The notes under the pieces are model-generated. The model was not told the origin of the DNA and ran no database searches. It worked only from the letters and a program-made list of their open reading frames with translations. A stretch of DNA of 64,000 nucleotides from Hydractinia symbiolongicarpus. Its lineage: Eukaryota; Cnidaria; Hydrozoa; Anthoathecata; Hydractiniidae. A program made the translations under genes and the position numbers. The stretch lies in the NCBI RefSeq assembly GCF_029227915.1, contig NC_079885.1, forward strand, positions 12,287,001 to 12,351,000. Direction: 5' to 3'. This document shows positions 11,040-23,040 of the stretch, in pieces. How positions within the stretch are numbered: the stretch's first letter is position 1; each line of letters opens with the position of its first letter.

Positions 11040-11945
11040 CAAGCATTCTACTTGTGCAATGCTGCCTTTTCTTACTCTATATCAATGACATTTCTGATGC
11101 AGTAATTAACTCGGAAACTTTCATATTTGCTGGATCACACCTGTCTCCTATTTTGTCATAAAGATCTCAGCATTATTAAAAAGAAAGTTAACCTTGATCT
11201 AAAACTCTTATTACAATGGCTGTTTTGTTCACGTTAAGATAGCTCTTAACGTGAACAAAACAGAAGTTATCCTTTTCAGAAATATGAGGAAAAAAATTAA
11301 CTATGACATCAAGTTGAAACTAGGTGGTAAACATCTCTCACTCTCATCATCAGTCAAATACCTGGGGGTTTACTTAAATGAAAATTTAAGCCGCTTCTAT
11401 CATTATAACACTCTTGCTCTTAAACTTCGTAGAGCCAATGGTATTCTCTCAAAATTACGTTACTTATCTCGGAAAACCTTACGCACTGTATATTTTTCCC
11501 TTTTTCACTCTTATCTATCATATGCAACTCAAGTCTGGGGTCAAAATCTTCCACTCAACTCTCGTATTTTCAAACTACAAAAATCTGCAGTTTGCCTCAT
11601 AACTTTTTCTGATTACTATGCCCACTCTCAACCACTCTTTGATACTCTAAATATACCTCCCCTTGCTGATATAATTTTCACATTAAACGTTTTCTTAGTG
11701 GATAAAACTCTTAACAACTTATCTCCATCGGATATACAAAATTCTTTCAATCTGACTTATCTGCCAAATACACATGTAACTAGAGGATGCTCCTACAAAC
11801 TTCTTTCTATACCATCTAATAGGACTTTAACATATGGTGCGGATTCTATTCACCATCAAGCAATAAAAAACTGGAACTCTCTACAAAAGCATTCCAATAC
11901 AACTTTATATACATTTATACATTTATATATTATATACTGTACAAT
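11040..11945 (+). mobile_element. 5'-truncated LINE, reverse transcriptase C-terminal half
   Basis: From about 11040 a broken frame reads FLLYINDI-like residues followed by stops. From 11239 an open frame continues with IALNVNKTEVILF, SSVKYLGVYLNENL, RTVYFSLFHSYLSYATQVWG and the closing AIKNWNSLQ. These are the thumb and C-terminal blocks of CR1/L2/jockey-type reverse transcriptases. After about 11900 the frame runs into AT-rich 3' sequence with (CTA)n-like repeats. The YADD box is not preserved. A perfect 19-base inverted repeat at 11221-11262 interrupts the frame (see findings). Confidence 0.8.
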
Positions 11946-12439
11946 CTATATAGCAGCAAATAAATACTACTACTACTATTTACAAACATCTCTATCAATT
12001 ATTTACTATTGTATGTATATATATTTTCGTCAGAATAATTTGTTTTGTACATATTTGTTCGTGTTTACAATCAAATAATGACTGGAGCAATTAGAAGACA
12101 TATTTTGTCTTATCTTCAAGCCCCATCTAGTTGAGATAGGTTAAAGAGAGGAGGTTAAAATTAACGTAAAGAAAAAATATTTACAATACCCCTAGAGTTG
12201 TAAAAAATTACAAAAATGTGATACTAAAAGTATCGCGAATAATCTAAATCATTAAGTAACAAGAAATGTTTTGTGGTTTTCTTAAAATGCGTCAACAAGC
12301 AAATAGTTTTTTTTTGTCTTCATCTAAAATTGTGTTCCATATTAATAGCCCACGAAAAGATATTGAGTATCGAGTGGTCACTAGAAAGGTCTTTGAAATG
12401 TTAAAATTGTTTATTGAATATCTTGTGTCATACCTGTGT

Positions 12440-13145
12440 TTTATTTGTGAAGGCCTTGGGTGCAATGCCATATCTAATTTTATACATAAATAACAAAACC
12501 TGGTGTATGTTTAATTTATAAATACTCAAGGCCCTTATTTTTCCCAATAACGCTTCTGCTGTGGTGTATCTGTCCTTGCCAAATATTATACGACATGCGT
12601 ACTTCTGTTTATTGTAAATTTTTGTAAGTTTAGAATGATTAGTGCTAGCCCAGAAAATGTTACAATATGTTAAGTAGCTTTGAATAAATGAAAAGTATAA
12701 ATTTTTAAGACAATGAAAATTTAGTAATGGCTTCGCTTTGTATAATATTCCAATATTTTTCGAAATCTTATTCTCTACTGTTTGTATATGGCTTTTCCAA
12801 GACAGGTTTTCGTCAATAACAACACCTAAAATGTTTAAAGAGCCTCCCTTTTTTATACTTATTTCATTTATACATAGATCTGGTAATTTTAATGGCAAGT
12901 CGTCTGATTTTTACTTTTTGCAGAATAGCGTATATTTTGTTTAATTTACAATTAGGGACAGTTTGTTTGCTTTAAACCATTCATTAATACTACTCAGTTC
13001 TTTGTTTACCGTAGTAAAGAGTGTTTTTAAAAATTTGTGAGCGTAGAATAAGTTAGTATCATCTGCAAAAAGAATAAAGTTTATAAGTGTCGATGCATAA
13101 GGCAAATCATTAACATACATTAAAAAATTTCTCCCTGAAATACTT
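12440..13145 (-). mobile_element. LINE fragment with FADD catalytic box, two stops
   Basis: Read on the minus strand it begins at about 13145 with FLMYVNDLP and INFILFADDTNLFYAH, where FADD is the YADD-like catalytic box. It continues through INEWFKANKLSLIVN, a stop at about 12943, a second stop shortly after, then LNILGVVIDENLSWKSHI and LYFSFIQSYLTYCNIFWAS, and fades after RYGIAPKAF. It lacks the N-terminal half and the endonuclease, so it is 5'-truncated. It abuts a DUF6589-like fragment in the same orientation. Its sequence differs clearly from the LINE at 11.0-11.9 kb, so these are separate families. Confidence 0.8.
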
Positions 13146-13620
13146 CGGTGTTCCATCTGGTTGACAGAGTTTGCTGAGTAAAGCATAGCATATAAATATT
13201 GAAGTAAAGATGCCTTACAGTGCCACATTGCAGCTTTGAAAGGGGAACAATGCTCCAACCTGTGTGTTGGTGTGTGATTCCCAGCTAATAGAGATTTTGC
13301 ACCAGCGAAACGGACTCGTGTCAGCTGATCACCACTAAACATTATTTTCATGTCCTTCATTGGATCTTCGTTGGTAAAAACAGTATGAGAATATGATTGA
13401 CCTGGCTCAGCTGTGTTTTCAGGTAATGGTGTATTGTCGATAATTGGCCTTTTGGTATATCTCTGCAATCCATTTCTCATATGTTCGCAGGATCTCGACA
13501 CAATCTGCATACCTTGCTTCATTTGCATCAATGATCGACATTGAAATTATTGTTGACTTTTGGGACATTTTGTCACTAAATCTGTGGTCAATATGTTCTG
13601 GGATTACTTTTTTTAAAAAA
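13146..13620 (-). pseudogene. Broken DUF6589-like gene fragment
   Basis: The minus-strand frame holds IMFSGDQLTRVRFAGAKSLL, HRLEHCSPFKAAMWHCKASL and QYLYAMLYSANSVNQ. The order GDQLT..R..GA, then H..K..LL matches what I recall of DUF6589 proteins, which are common in cnidarian genomes and often transposon-associated. Upstream, the coding signal changes frame near 13425: [20 protein letters not shown] is in one frame, [16 protein letters not shown] in another. The far end stops abruptly at about 13146, where LINE sequence begins. It is therefore truncated and frameshifted. Confidence 0.55.
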
Positions 13621-13924
13621 TTTAGGTTTTGGGGAAAATTTTTAATTTTTTTAAATTTTTGTCCATTAGAAGAATTTGGATGAAAAACACTTATATTTCG
13701 CTATAGAACGCCATCAAATATATGTAGAATTAACTAAGGTTGAATCACACGAAATTCAAATAAAATATTTTCGGGTTTGTTTACAAAAAGCAATGCAAAG
13801 ACTTGGTTGTTTGTTGTGTAGACATGTGTTTCAACTTTTTCCAAAAATGGCTCTAAATTTAATTTACCAAACTGTTTTGCAGGGAGAATGCATATTATTG
13901 TGAAATTTATAAAGGTGTCTTAAG

Positions 13925-14012
13925 GCAGAATCCAAGAGGAACGAACTTTAGTTCGTTAAATCGAGGTGTTCGTTATATCGAGGGTTTGGCATATCGAGAG
14001 TCTACTGTAACA
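13925..14012. repeat. Remnant of a TIR with repeated GTTCGTTATATCGAGG units
   Basis: Tandem imperfect units (AGTTCGTTAAATCGAGG, TGTTCGTTATATCGAGG, then GGCATATCGAGAG) run into TCTACTGTAA. Stacked units of this kind ending in CTACTGT are typical of pogo/Tigger-like DNA transposon ends. I do not find the opposite end nearby, so only one terminus may remain. The open frame at 13676-13903 beside it is not recognisable. Confidence 0.35.
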
Positions 14013-15742
14013 TGGCTTTATAAAACCACAACCAAAAACATTTTTTAATTTTAGGTGTAAATGGAATTTTATGTATTTTTAAATCAAAGTCGCAACGCAC
14101 ATGGTGTGAAGTTTCCCGCTCAAAATGTAAAACCCACTGGGAACGAAGTTGACACTTTACTGCTGCAATTGTTGTTTATCGCGTATTTAAGGCGTTTGAA
14201 ACGAAGATAACGCTATCTTTAGATAACACACGAGTTATCTTAAGTTAGCAAAAATATCGTCAAATTGTATCAACCCTCTAATCTCAAGATAACTACAGAT
14301 ATAATTACCACAGTAATGTAATATGTATTAACAGAGTTATCTTAAGATAACTGTATTTATGTGATTTTAAAATGCCATAGACCAGAGGAGATGAAAACAT
14401 CGGGCGTGATATACAGAATACCCTTGCGGGTCACTCATAGAAGACTTTATTTTATTCAGTTAATATGCTGGCGACGCGTGTCAGGTCCACCCATAACCTC
14501 ATATCTACATGGGATGACATTCGGAGGAAATATCCTCGAGCCGCATGTCCTAAAAACGTTCAAAGAAGACTTAAAGTGCTATTTTCGCAAGCTTGGACCA
14601 GACTCATAGGTGTTCGTTGCAGAGCCTTCCTAGGCGCAGGCTTGTGCGAGTAGAAAATGCAAAGTTCGTCTTCAGGGCATGTTAGGTTTTTTTATATAAG
14701 GTTGGGACATTCCTCTATATTTGCTAGAACTATCAAATATTGCCAATTTTCTGAATTTGAATTGACTAAAAATAATAGATTATTGCACATTCCTCCGATC
14801 TCAAATTTTTAAAAATAATATTCCTTAACCTCTTTGTCTTTTTTGTTTAGAAACGAAAAATCAAAAGTTCTTTTTGTTAAATTCTCATTTGTAGAGGAAA
14901 TGCATTTAAATTAATCTTTCAGTAACAGACGTCCCAAACTTTTCGTAAATGTAAAAACAATGTGTTCAAATTTATATCCTAGAAACATAGCTCAATAAAC
15001 TGAACATGGAATATTATTACAAACAACAATTTTTTAACCTTGGAATTTAATTTTTTGTTTCGCTACACTAGACTGGTACGACTCTGTACTCACTATTTTA
15101 GTAAAAACAAAACAAAAAAAAACCGGCTTTACGAGCTTATTTAAAAGTTCGCTTAACCCCGATCACAGGGAATGTAGCGTTTTTGAAACGAGGATAAAAT
15201 CCATAAGTCGCAGAACAATAGCAGCACAAAAGATGCAATTGAGAACAACAAACGTGATGAAGACGGAAGTTTGATTTCAGTTGGTGCACAACCTGACTGA
15301 GCAGGTAAACACATGAATTTGGTCTTCCCAACTAGGTAAGTCAACAAGCAACAATACACCTTTCCCGAGACCATGAGTCATACTTTTTTTAAACTCGTAA
15401 AATATCAATACCATATTTGAATTCAGCATAGTTTGTTTAATTTATGTGTAAAAGTTTAACTTGATACGCCAACAGAAAGTGCTATTTTGAGGAGATATAT
15501 ATCACAGTTAAAGTCTTCTTAATGCTCAAGTTACCATGTCCGCCTCGTTTTCAAAAGGAGGTTGGACATGCCACAAATCTTTAAATTAGAATAGCAGGTT
15601 GTTTACTTGCTGCATTATTTCAAAATTTTCTTGGTTTATGACATTTTTGATAAGGTATTCAAATCTGTTGTCCGTTTTTTTATAAAACTCAACAGAAAAA
15701 GTTGCGGCACATCAAAAGAATAAGTCTCGGGAAAGGTGTATT

Positions 15743-16355
15743 AAGGTCGACGCAAACCGAACCGATTTTTCATCCGAATTGAGATTTTTCTCATGTCGAA
15801 TGAAAAGTCGGATCGGTTTGCATATATACCAAAAAACAAAATTTTCAAAAAAAAAAGGTGAAAAATCAAGTCGGATGAGGTCGGATGAGGTCGGATGAGG
15901 TCGGATGAGGTCGGATGAGGTCGGATTTGTTTCAGAACAAAATTTTCATCCGACCTAATCCTCCGGTGATTTCTTGCGGGGGAATGAAATGCGAGATTTT
16001 TAAGTCCACTATGTCCATCAGGAACATCTCTTTAAAACCTAATCTATCCTGTACCTTTAACTCTTAAATAATATTTTTAAAATCCCCTGTTCTTTACGCT
16101 TCTTTATCCAACTTCTTGTTTTTCCTCTGCATTGTTTTTCGGTCAGAAGAATTTGCAAGCTCGTTTAATACAATTACCGTTATGAGCAAAGTGCTGTCCT
16201 CCATTTTGAAAATTCAAATTACTAAACTCACGTGTCAAGATGCGTCACAAGCGGGAAGTTCGATTTCCATTCGACATTCGAATTTTCATACTACATTTTA
16301 TCCGACCTTCCATTTCCAAGTCGGATGAAAAGTCGGATTGGTTTGCGTCGACCTT
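15743..16355. mobile_element. MITE with GGTCGACGCAAACC ends and internal decamer array
   Basis: Left end AAGGTCGACGCAAACCGAAC and right end GGTTTGCGTCGACCTT are inverted copies. The match extends inward through TTTTCATCCGA / TCGGATGAAAA. The element is 613 bases and non-coding. Inside, TCGGATGAGG is repeated five times without change (15871-15920) plus a partial copy, a motif related to the subterminal TCGGATGA. Flanks are TTAA-like on both sides but do not give an unambiguous target-site duplication. Confidence 0.75.
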
Positions 16356-16904
16356 TAAATAACAAGCCTCTAAAATACCGAAACTTAAGTACCATTAAAC
16401 CTCATCATCCGACATTTTGTGAAAATGTAATTTTGCAATCGCCATTTTTTCGTATTATGCATGCCATGGATTCAGGTAGTAAAGTAGCTGTTCTACTAAG
16501 CGTTCTTTATTTTTCCTGGTTACTTTGACCTTGGACGTAATTTTCCTTAGTAAGTAATCATATAATTACTTTCAGCTCACCGATAAGAATCTCAAACCGA
16601 CAAATAAAGTTTTTTCGCGATAAAGAACCAAGTTAAAGGGTTAGCGGCATAAGGATCTACCAGACATTATTATGAAAGTACGAAGCACTTCAGATAGAGG
16701 AAAAACATGTACTTGCTGGTATTCACATAAGTGAGCAGTTTTAGCTTCTTTTTCGCTATTTCTTTTATTGACATGCGCTTCCCATATATTAGAAAGCGAA
16801 AAAGAAGCCCTGGGACAATTTGCAGCCTTGATGAACAATTATTTTAGTAGTGCAATATCAACATGCTAAAATCAAAGAAAAAACTATTTTCTTGTATGAT
16901 AACA

Positions 16905-17013
16905 ACCTCGTCCCCAGGGTTTTGTGGCCTCTGAGTCGTTATCACGGAGTGGACGCTATCAACTATATTAACCTCATCAACAAGTTAAAATGCCCTGGGA
17001 ACGAGGTTAGGGT
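16905..17013. repeat. Palindromic CCTCGTCCCCAGGG element
   Basis: CAACCTCGTCCCCAGGG at the left pairs with CCCTGGGAACGAGGTT at the right, with about 70 bases between. Related palindromes occur at 18312-18392, 22824-22886 and 60325-60445. This is a dispersed family of short inverted-repeat elements without coding capacity. Confidence 0.65.
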
Positions 17014-17558
17014 GATAATGCTTTTTGTTTTGACGATTTTCTTCATCATTCATAAATCTCTTCTTCAGGAAATAAAATCTGTCTTTGGCTTGCTTCTGAC
17101 AATAATATTACCCTGTCTTCTTCTTATTCATAGACAAAAATCCCTGGGGTGTAGAGACTTTAGGAGGTAGGAGGTTTTTGTGGTCTTGAGCACAAAAACC
17201 TCCCACCAAAGCCAACGGTAATTTTGCCACAAATACCTTTTTGCACTATAGCAACAAATTCAGCTTTTAACAGTAAAATTTAAACGATAATTTTACGTAC
17301 ACACGTTTGTACTGCATACGAGAAAGAAATTGTTTCCTTCGTCCAATTCTTTACAGCAGCGTCACCTTAAAGATCTCATAGGTTGTGTTTGCACTGCGAC
17401 CCTCAGATACTCTGAAACAGGGACCAGATCTCAACATTTTTTTTACCAGAAATTCGTGATACATATAACTGATAATCCCGAAAAAAAGGAAGGATTATCA
17501 ACAAAAAAGAGAGCAAAAACTCATGCAATTAATTATTAGGGAGACATCAGCGCAATGC

Positions 17559-17593
17559 AACCTCAAACCCAGTGTTTCACCGGGTTTGAGGTT
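17559..17593. repeat. Perfect 12-bp hairpin
   Basis: AACCTCAAACCC (17559-17570) is followed after 11 bases by GGGTTTGAGGTT (17582-17593), an exact inverted copy. Its ends (AACCTC...GAGGTT) resemble those of the CCTCGTCCCCAGGG palindromes, so it may be a solo, shortened member of that family. It lies between genes; no terminator function is implied. Confidence 0.6.
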
Positions 17594-18311
17594 ACAATCA
17601 CAATACCATTAAGGTGGGACGCGGGCTCTTATACTCACCCCCAAGGAAAATGCAACGCAGAAAAACCTAAATTACGTAGCAATATAATAAAATTTTTGTA
17701 TGCTATTTTTACGTGTTTAAGCTTTCTTTACATCACTATGCTAATGTTTACACGGGTGCTAAGCACTGCATTATTGACTACCAAGCATGTCTGGTGATAC
17801 GAGATAATAAAATTATCGGTATATATTTATATTTGGTGTATGAAGTGATATAGATTGATGATGTCTGCCTTACTATACGATAAAAAAGAAGATAGAGAAA
17901 TTACAATTTAATGAGCATTGTGTTAGTTTGCGTAAATGTAATGTTACCATTTTGATTTAAAAATATTGCTACTAAACCAAGATAAAGAGGTTTATAAAGA
18001 AAAGTCATTGGCTAAGATAAACATAAAATTGAATTCCGAAGACTACTTGAATTGAATCCGGTTAGTTTGCAATGCATCGTAAAGCAACGTTTCCAAGTTT
18101 CTGATAAATTCAAACGTCGTTTGAATTTATCAGAAGAAGGGAATATTGTTCAGTAATACTCCTTTTTTTTTTGCAAAATTGTATACACAACCTTACCTCT
18201 ATTCGGGAGAGTGTATGTTGGCAAAAATATTTTTACGAATAATCCGCGAAAGTTTTTGATGCGAAAGTAGTTAAAGGCGCAAGTTTGGTATGATCATGAT
18301 ATGATGTATTG

Positions 18312-18392
18312 CAACCTCATCCCCAGGGCTTTTCTACGTCTATGAATGTCAGAATGTCATAGGTGTAGAGGAGCACTGCGGATGAGGTTGAA
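18312..18392. repeat. Palindromic CCTCATCCCCAGGG element, copy 2
   Basis: GCAACCTCATCCCCAGGGCT on the left faces GGATGAGGTTG on the right, with a partly self-complementary centre (CTATGAATGTC / GACATTCATAG-like). It is the same family as 16905-17013. No gene nearby. Confidence 0.5.
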
Positions 18393-20599
18393 TATAACGT
18401 ATACATCGCACGTTATATATGACAACGTTTCCTCGTCATTAAGGCGGTTTTTATATATACTAAAAGTTGTCACAAAGTTACCGATATATATGTAAATAGT
18501 GTCTACACCACCTTTGTTACCACGCCTTCAAACGTTACGTGTAGCAACGTGTCAAGGAAAGTCTTTCTTGTCATGAGGCGCTTTCAATCAACTCAACTTG
18601 GATTTTATCATTCATTTTATCATTCTTGTCCCAACCTTGAGCTCTGGGGACGAAAATGGATCTTTACATAATGATAATTAGGATTAAAGTAAGTAAGTAA
18701 TTAACGTGCGTACGTCACGTCATTGAAGTACTGATGACACACACGAACCTTTAATTTCAAAATTCGTTCATGTTTATTCTTGTTCTCATCATCATCCTCC
18801 ACTACCTCTTTTTTCCGTTCACATGCTCTCGGATGAAGTTACAAACTTAATGGACCAGCCTCATCATTTGCGTTAGTTTTTTTTTTTTTTGAGCGAGGAA
18901 TTTTATTTCAGTGTCAAACTATCGCGCCCACCCCTTTCTGAAGTAAGTCAGATTTCACTGCCTGAAAAAATTGGTCTTTTAGAGTCACGGGAAAAGAATA
19001 ATATATTCATCTCTCATACAGCGTTTCCATTTTGAGATAAAAATTTGGTAGCTACTTAGAAGTAAATCTAACTTTTAGTATTTTGGTTATTTGAAAGTTG
19101 AAAAAAAATATTTAGTTTAACCAGGAAAAAAATTTGCTTATAATACTCTAAAAGCTTTTTTTTCAACTTTTCCGCCAGAAGACAGAGCAGGAAAGCAAGT
19201 AAGTGGATTGTATTATTAACCTCATGTTGGTTAACATGTTTAAACATGACAATGTCTAGTCTATATCGAGACAACTATACGTCACGAAAATTCAACTAAA
19301 AGAAATTGCAGACAGTACTGAACGATAAACAAGTTGTATTAATAAGAAATCCTTTTCATATAAATCAACCCTCTAATTTCTAATCGCTTTAAAATTTAAC
19401 AGACCGACACATTTCGTAAGCTTGAACAAAAAATTGCATGAGTAAAAAAGAACCAATCTCGTGTCAACTCTTTGAAACGTTTGCCATTAACTTGTATAAT
19501 AATAAAGGCCTGGTACTAAACTGGTTGCACGATTCGCCACGCAAACAAAAAACTGCATTTTATAATTTTGTCACCTAATTGGCAAGAGTAAATAAGCTAA
19601 CGTTGTATTTGTACATGATTTTACACAGTGCTTAAGGCTTCTTTTATACTACGAAAAACTTCAATGACATATAATCCTACTTTTGTGATGCAATGTTAGC
19701 AATTTCGCGTGAATATGAGTAACTTCCGCTAGTGGAAACTTAGCCGTATGGACTTCTAAGATACTACACACGTTTAGATTTGATTATAACAGATACAACT
19801 AACGACAACAAATAAAAAGAAGGACAAAATGAAAGAATCAGTTGCTAAAAAATAAGAAAAGAAGAAAGAAGTAGTAACAAAAAGAAAGAAATCATCCTGA
19901 AATTGGAGATAGTAAAGATGGGTAAGTCTAAATAACTTAGAAGTATTAATGTATGCTTTTTATAAAAAAAAAAACAGTTGGATCCGGATACAATCGATAG
20001 AAAAATAAACAAATCCAAAATTTCCACTTAAAAACACTTAAGAGTTTGCTGTAGATGGATGGTATATTCAAATATATCCAAAATGACTCTTCTAAGGTTG
20101 TTTTCGTCACACCAAGAGTTGTTGTTTTGTCACTACCCAAAAGATTACCATGTCATGTCAAAAATAATAAGATTCATAAGAAAAATAAAATGATCTTTTA
20201 CGCCCGTTATACTTCACCTACTCCCAAACCTAACTTATTAGATAAGTAAGTATATAATTATGAAGAAAGGTAATAGTTAGGCCCAACAAACGTCTTCTTA
20301 AAATTCAAAGCCATAAAATCATGATAACGTTAATGTAGTTGAACTGAAAAATATCAAAATCTAACAATTGTGTTGCTTAATTAAAAAAAAAATATGTATT
20401 CTTCTTTGAATTTCCGCCCCATTTTCTTAAAACCGTCGTTTTTTTCTTTTGGAGCATTTTTTGAGAAAAAATCGACCCTGGGATTTCACGTTCATCAGAG
20501 AGGAGGATAGTATTGGTCTCCAACTGCTAACTGACTAACTAACTAACCCTGTCCCAAATGGTCAATTGCAACGTCACAGGTTTAAACTTCGTACCCAAA

Positions 20600-20860
20600 G
20601 TCATCTAAATGACGTTTCAGGTCAAAATTGGTATTTACTTTTGACAAAATTTGGCACAGTTAACAAAAAAGTATGCTGAACATAATGGTGACATTATAAT
20701 TTTGATTTTTCCCACCTAAATGTCATTTTAGGCCAAAATTGGTCCAAAAATTCAAACTACTTTATTTTCAACAAAATTTGGCACAGTTAACAAAAGTATG
20801 CTGAACATGATGGTGACATCAAAATTTCGATTTTTTGTCAACTAAATGCCGTTTAAGACA
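20600..20860. repeat. Diverged tandem repeat, unit about 110-127 bp
   Basis: The block ACAAAATTTGGCACAGTTAA followed by AAAGTATGCTGAACAT.ATGGTGACAT occurs at 20644 and again at 20771. The block CTAAATG.C.TTTNAGG.CAAAATTGG occurs at about 20604 and 20715, with a partial third copy near 20840. It is non-coding and lies about 250 bases upstream of the class A GPCR. Confidence 0.6.
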
Positions 20861-21111
20861 ATAAACGTTTCAATCGAAAGCAATTTCTTTTAAAATGTTT
20901 TATTATGACACGTTTCGTTTTGTTTGTGTTTGTTGTAAGATATAATGTCACTTGTGTGCTTTATCTTCAGAGCTTCATGCACCAAACTTCTTCGAATGTT
21001 TGGCACGATAACACAACGAATTAGCAGGAAATTCTTAGAGCCCCTAGGGCTCTTGTTTTATTTTTAATTTATTTTTTAGATTGGAAATGGAGATTGTGTG
21101 TGCGATTCTTC

Positions 21112-22323
21112 ATGCTATTGACTTACAGTAGTTTTAGTACATGCTTCGCATTCAACAGAACGTCCGAAAATAAATCAGTGCAGAATGAAACTTATTATCC
21201 TGACCCGTGTGAAACAGCGACCGAATCATACCGAGATATCATTTTCGTTTTCCTTCTGGTCTGTGTCTTTATCATTGCTGTCGTTGGAAATAGCTTTGCT
21301 GTTGTTGTTATAGTACTTTCGAAGACGCTTCGTTCACACCCCACTAATATCTTTATTGCTTCACTAGCCGCTAGTGATTTGGGTGTAACATTCTTCACCA
21401 TACCTATAACAATAGATGGATATATATACCGTCAAAATTTCTGTTTTCATGAGCTGGTCTGTAAAATGTCAAATTTTACAGAACTGGTTTTCCATATTAG
21501 TTCGGTGTCACACCTATTTGCAATCGCTATTGAGCGATTTTTAGCTATAAAAGCTCCGTTTGCACATCATACTATAATGACGAAAAAGACAACATTTATT
21601 TGCGTACTAGCAACTTGGTTATACAGTGTGATTTGGGCATTTCTTGGTATGGTCAACTGGGAAACTGGATCGTTTGATAACGTGAAATTGTTTGATGCAG
21701 AGGGCACAAGAGTATGTGCAAATGAGAACCGAATATATTTCACAGTCGTGTATTCTGTGACATACTTAATACCACTATGCATTATGGGAGCGTTATATGC
21801 GGCCATTTTGAAAATTGCGCTTAAACAAGCTCGAGCAGTTGCTTCATTGCGCCCACAAAATCTGGACCCAATAAATATAAAAAATAATCAGAAAGTTTCC
21901 ACGAAAAAAACTCAGGAGATGAGAGCTACAAAAACATTAGCTATCGTGTATGGTGCGTTTTTCGTGTGTTGGTTCCCGGTCACAATAATCACGCTAACCT
22001 CGAATTGGTGCCCAGAATGTTATGTAAATTTTAGAAACGAAAACAAATTTGCGTTCGAGATGGTTGTGGCACTTTTCATCGAGGCATTGCCACCACTGAA
22101 TTCATGTTTAAATCCTTTCGTTTATATATTATTTAATAGACAATTCAGAAAAGCGTTCAAGAATTTAATTTTGAAAATGTTGCGGAAACCGAGAAATATC
22201 GATAATGACACAAATCGTTCGTTTTCTGGCACGTTAAGTAAAATAAGAAAGCAAACAAGAGAGAGATACAAACCGAATGATGAAACATTCAGTCAACGAA
22301 GTGGCAGTCCTATGGTGTTTTAA
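21112..22323 (+). CDS. Class A (rhodopsin-type) GPCR, intronless, orphan
   Basis: Seven-transmembrane receptor of 403 residues in one exon, expected in the plasma membrane and coupling to G proteins; ligand unknown. I start at the ATG at 21112; the longer open frame begins only with a non-ATG codon. The N-terminus has glycosylation sites (NRT, NKS, NET). TM1 has the GN motif (IIAVVGNSFAVVV), TM2 SLAASD with the conserved Asp, TM3 ends in AIERF in place of DRY, TM6 has CWFP, and TM7 has NPFVY. Cys in FCFHELVCK and in RVCANEN can form the usual TM3-ECL2 disulphide. The C-tail is basic and Ser/Thr-rich. It is clearly related to the receptor at 58950-60128 (shared WLYSV.WA.LG-type TM4 and NSC.NPF.Y TM7). 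I cannot assign a peptide, amine or opsin class; no retinal Lys is in the expected TM7 context. Confidence 0.93.
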   Translation: MLLTYSSFSTCFAFNRTSENKSVQNETYYPDPCETATESYRDIIFVFLLVCVFIIAVVGNSFAVVVIVLSKTLRSHPTNIFIASLAASDLGVTFFTIPITIDGYIYRQNFCFHELVCKMSNFTELVFHISSVSHLFAIAIERFLAIKAPFAHHTIMTKKTTFICVLATWLYSVIWAFLGMVNWETGSFDNVKLFDAEGTRVCANENRIYFTVVYSVTYLIPLCIMGALYAAILKIALKQARAVASLRPQNLDPINIKNNQKVSTKKTQEMRATKTLAIVYGAFFVCWFPVTIITLTSNWCPECYVNFRNENKFAFEMVVALFIEALPPLNSCLNPFVYILFNRQFRKAFKNLILKMLRKPRNIDNDTNRSFSGTLSKIRKQTRERYKPNDETFSQRSGSPMVF

Positions 22324-23040
22324 AAGCGAAGTTCAGGAGTATTCTCGTATTACCACGCTTAAACTAATCTTATCATGTAAATATTGCAGATTGCATTTTT
22401 TTTTATAACATTTCATTTGTGTCTCAGTCGATAATTCTTCTCTCCCTGATATCCCTGGTGATCCCAACTGAATAATCCGCCCTTTAAACTAGGGCATTTC
22501 CTCTTTTTACGTACACCCACCCCTTCCCCCGATTGCATTTGGGACACTTTGCCCCGTGTATATATATACCTGTGCAAAATCCGCGAAATCCTTTAACCTG
22601 ACTCATCTGCGAAATTAAATCTCTTCGAAGTTAAATCCCCTGCTTTTGCAAATAAAAAAACCAAAGACAAATGCTTAGTGATGCTTTTACAAGTTTGCAT
22701 TTCTCTTAACAAGACGTACTGGGTGTTTGTTAGTTTTTAAGATCTAAACGAAGTTTAAACGATTATTAATAACTTCTTAAGTTCTCCTTGAACGGTAACC
22801 GACGCAGTACGCTAGTTCGTTTTAACCTCGTTCTCAGGGCTTCTCGCCTTTTTCAAAAAAATGTAAGCCCTGGGAAGAAAGTTAAACACCGTTTTTCTTC
22901 CAATATATTTAACTGTACTGTTTCACTTGCTTGTTAACTTGATTTACCAGCGCAGTAAAAGTAAAATTCGGTTAATCGGGGGGTCGGAATAACAATGAAT
23001 AGATGACACCAGTCATAGATTATTTGTAATTTTTGTCATA
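22324..23040. other. Intergenic gap between convergent genes
   Basis: It separates the 3' ends of the class A GPCR (+) and the C5orf22 homologue (-). It contains a palindromic element at 22824-22886 (TTAACCTCGTTCTCAGGGCT on the left, AGCCCTGGGAAGAAAGTTAA on the right), a member of the family at 16.9 kb. No gene seen. Confidence 0.5.

Larger units (their letters stand above)
13621..21111. other. Gene-poor, repeat-rich interval
   Basis: Apart from the repeats listed separately (TIR remnant 13925-14012, MITE 15743-16355, palindromes at 16.9, 17.6 and 18.3 kb, tandem array 20600-20860), I see no supportable gene in these 7.5 kb. Short frames of 60-106 residues occur (for example 14361-14609 + and 15153-15374 -), but none shows a known domain or convincing splice partners. 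A TTTTTTAG just before 21080 could be the acceptor of a 5' UTR intron of the GPCR that follows. Confidence 0.5.

Noticed and set aside
15153-15374. Small secreted or membrane protein (73 residues, -)
   Set aside because: It has an ATG and hydrophobic stretches but no splice partners, no known domain and no codon signal beyond chance in this AT-rich region.
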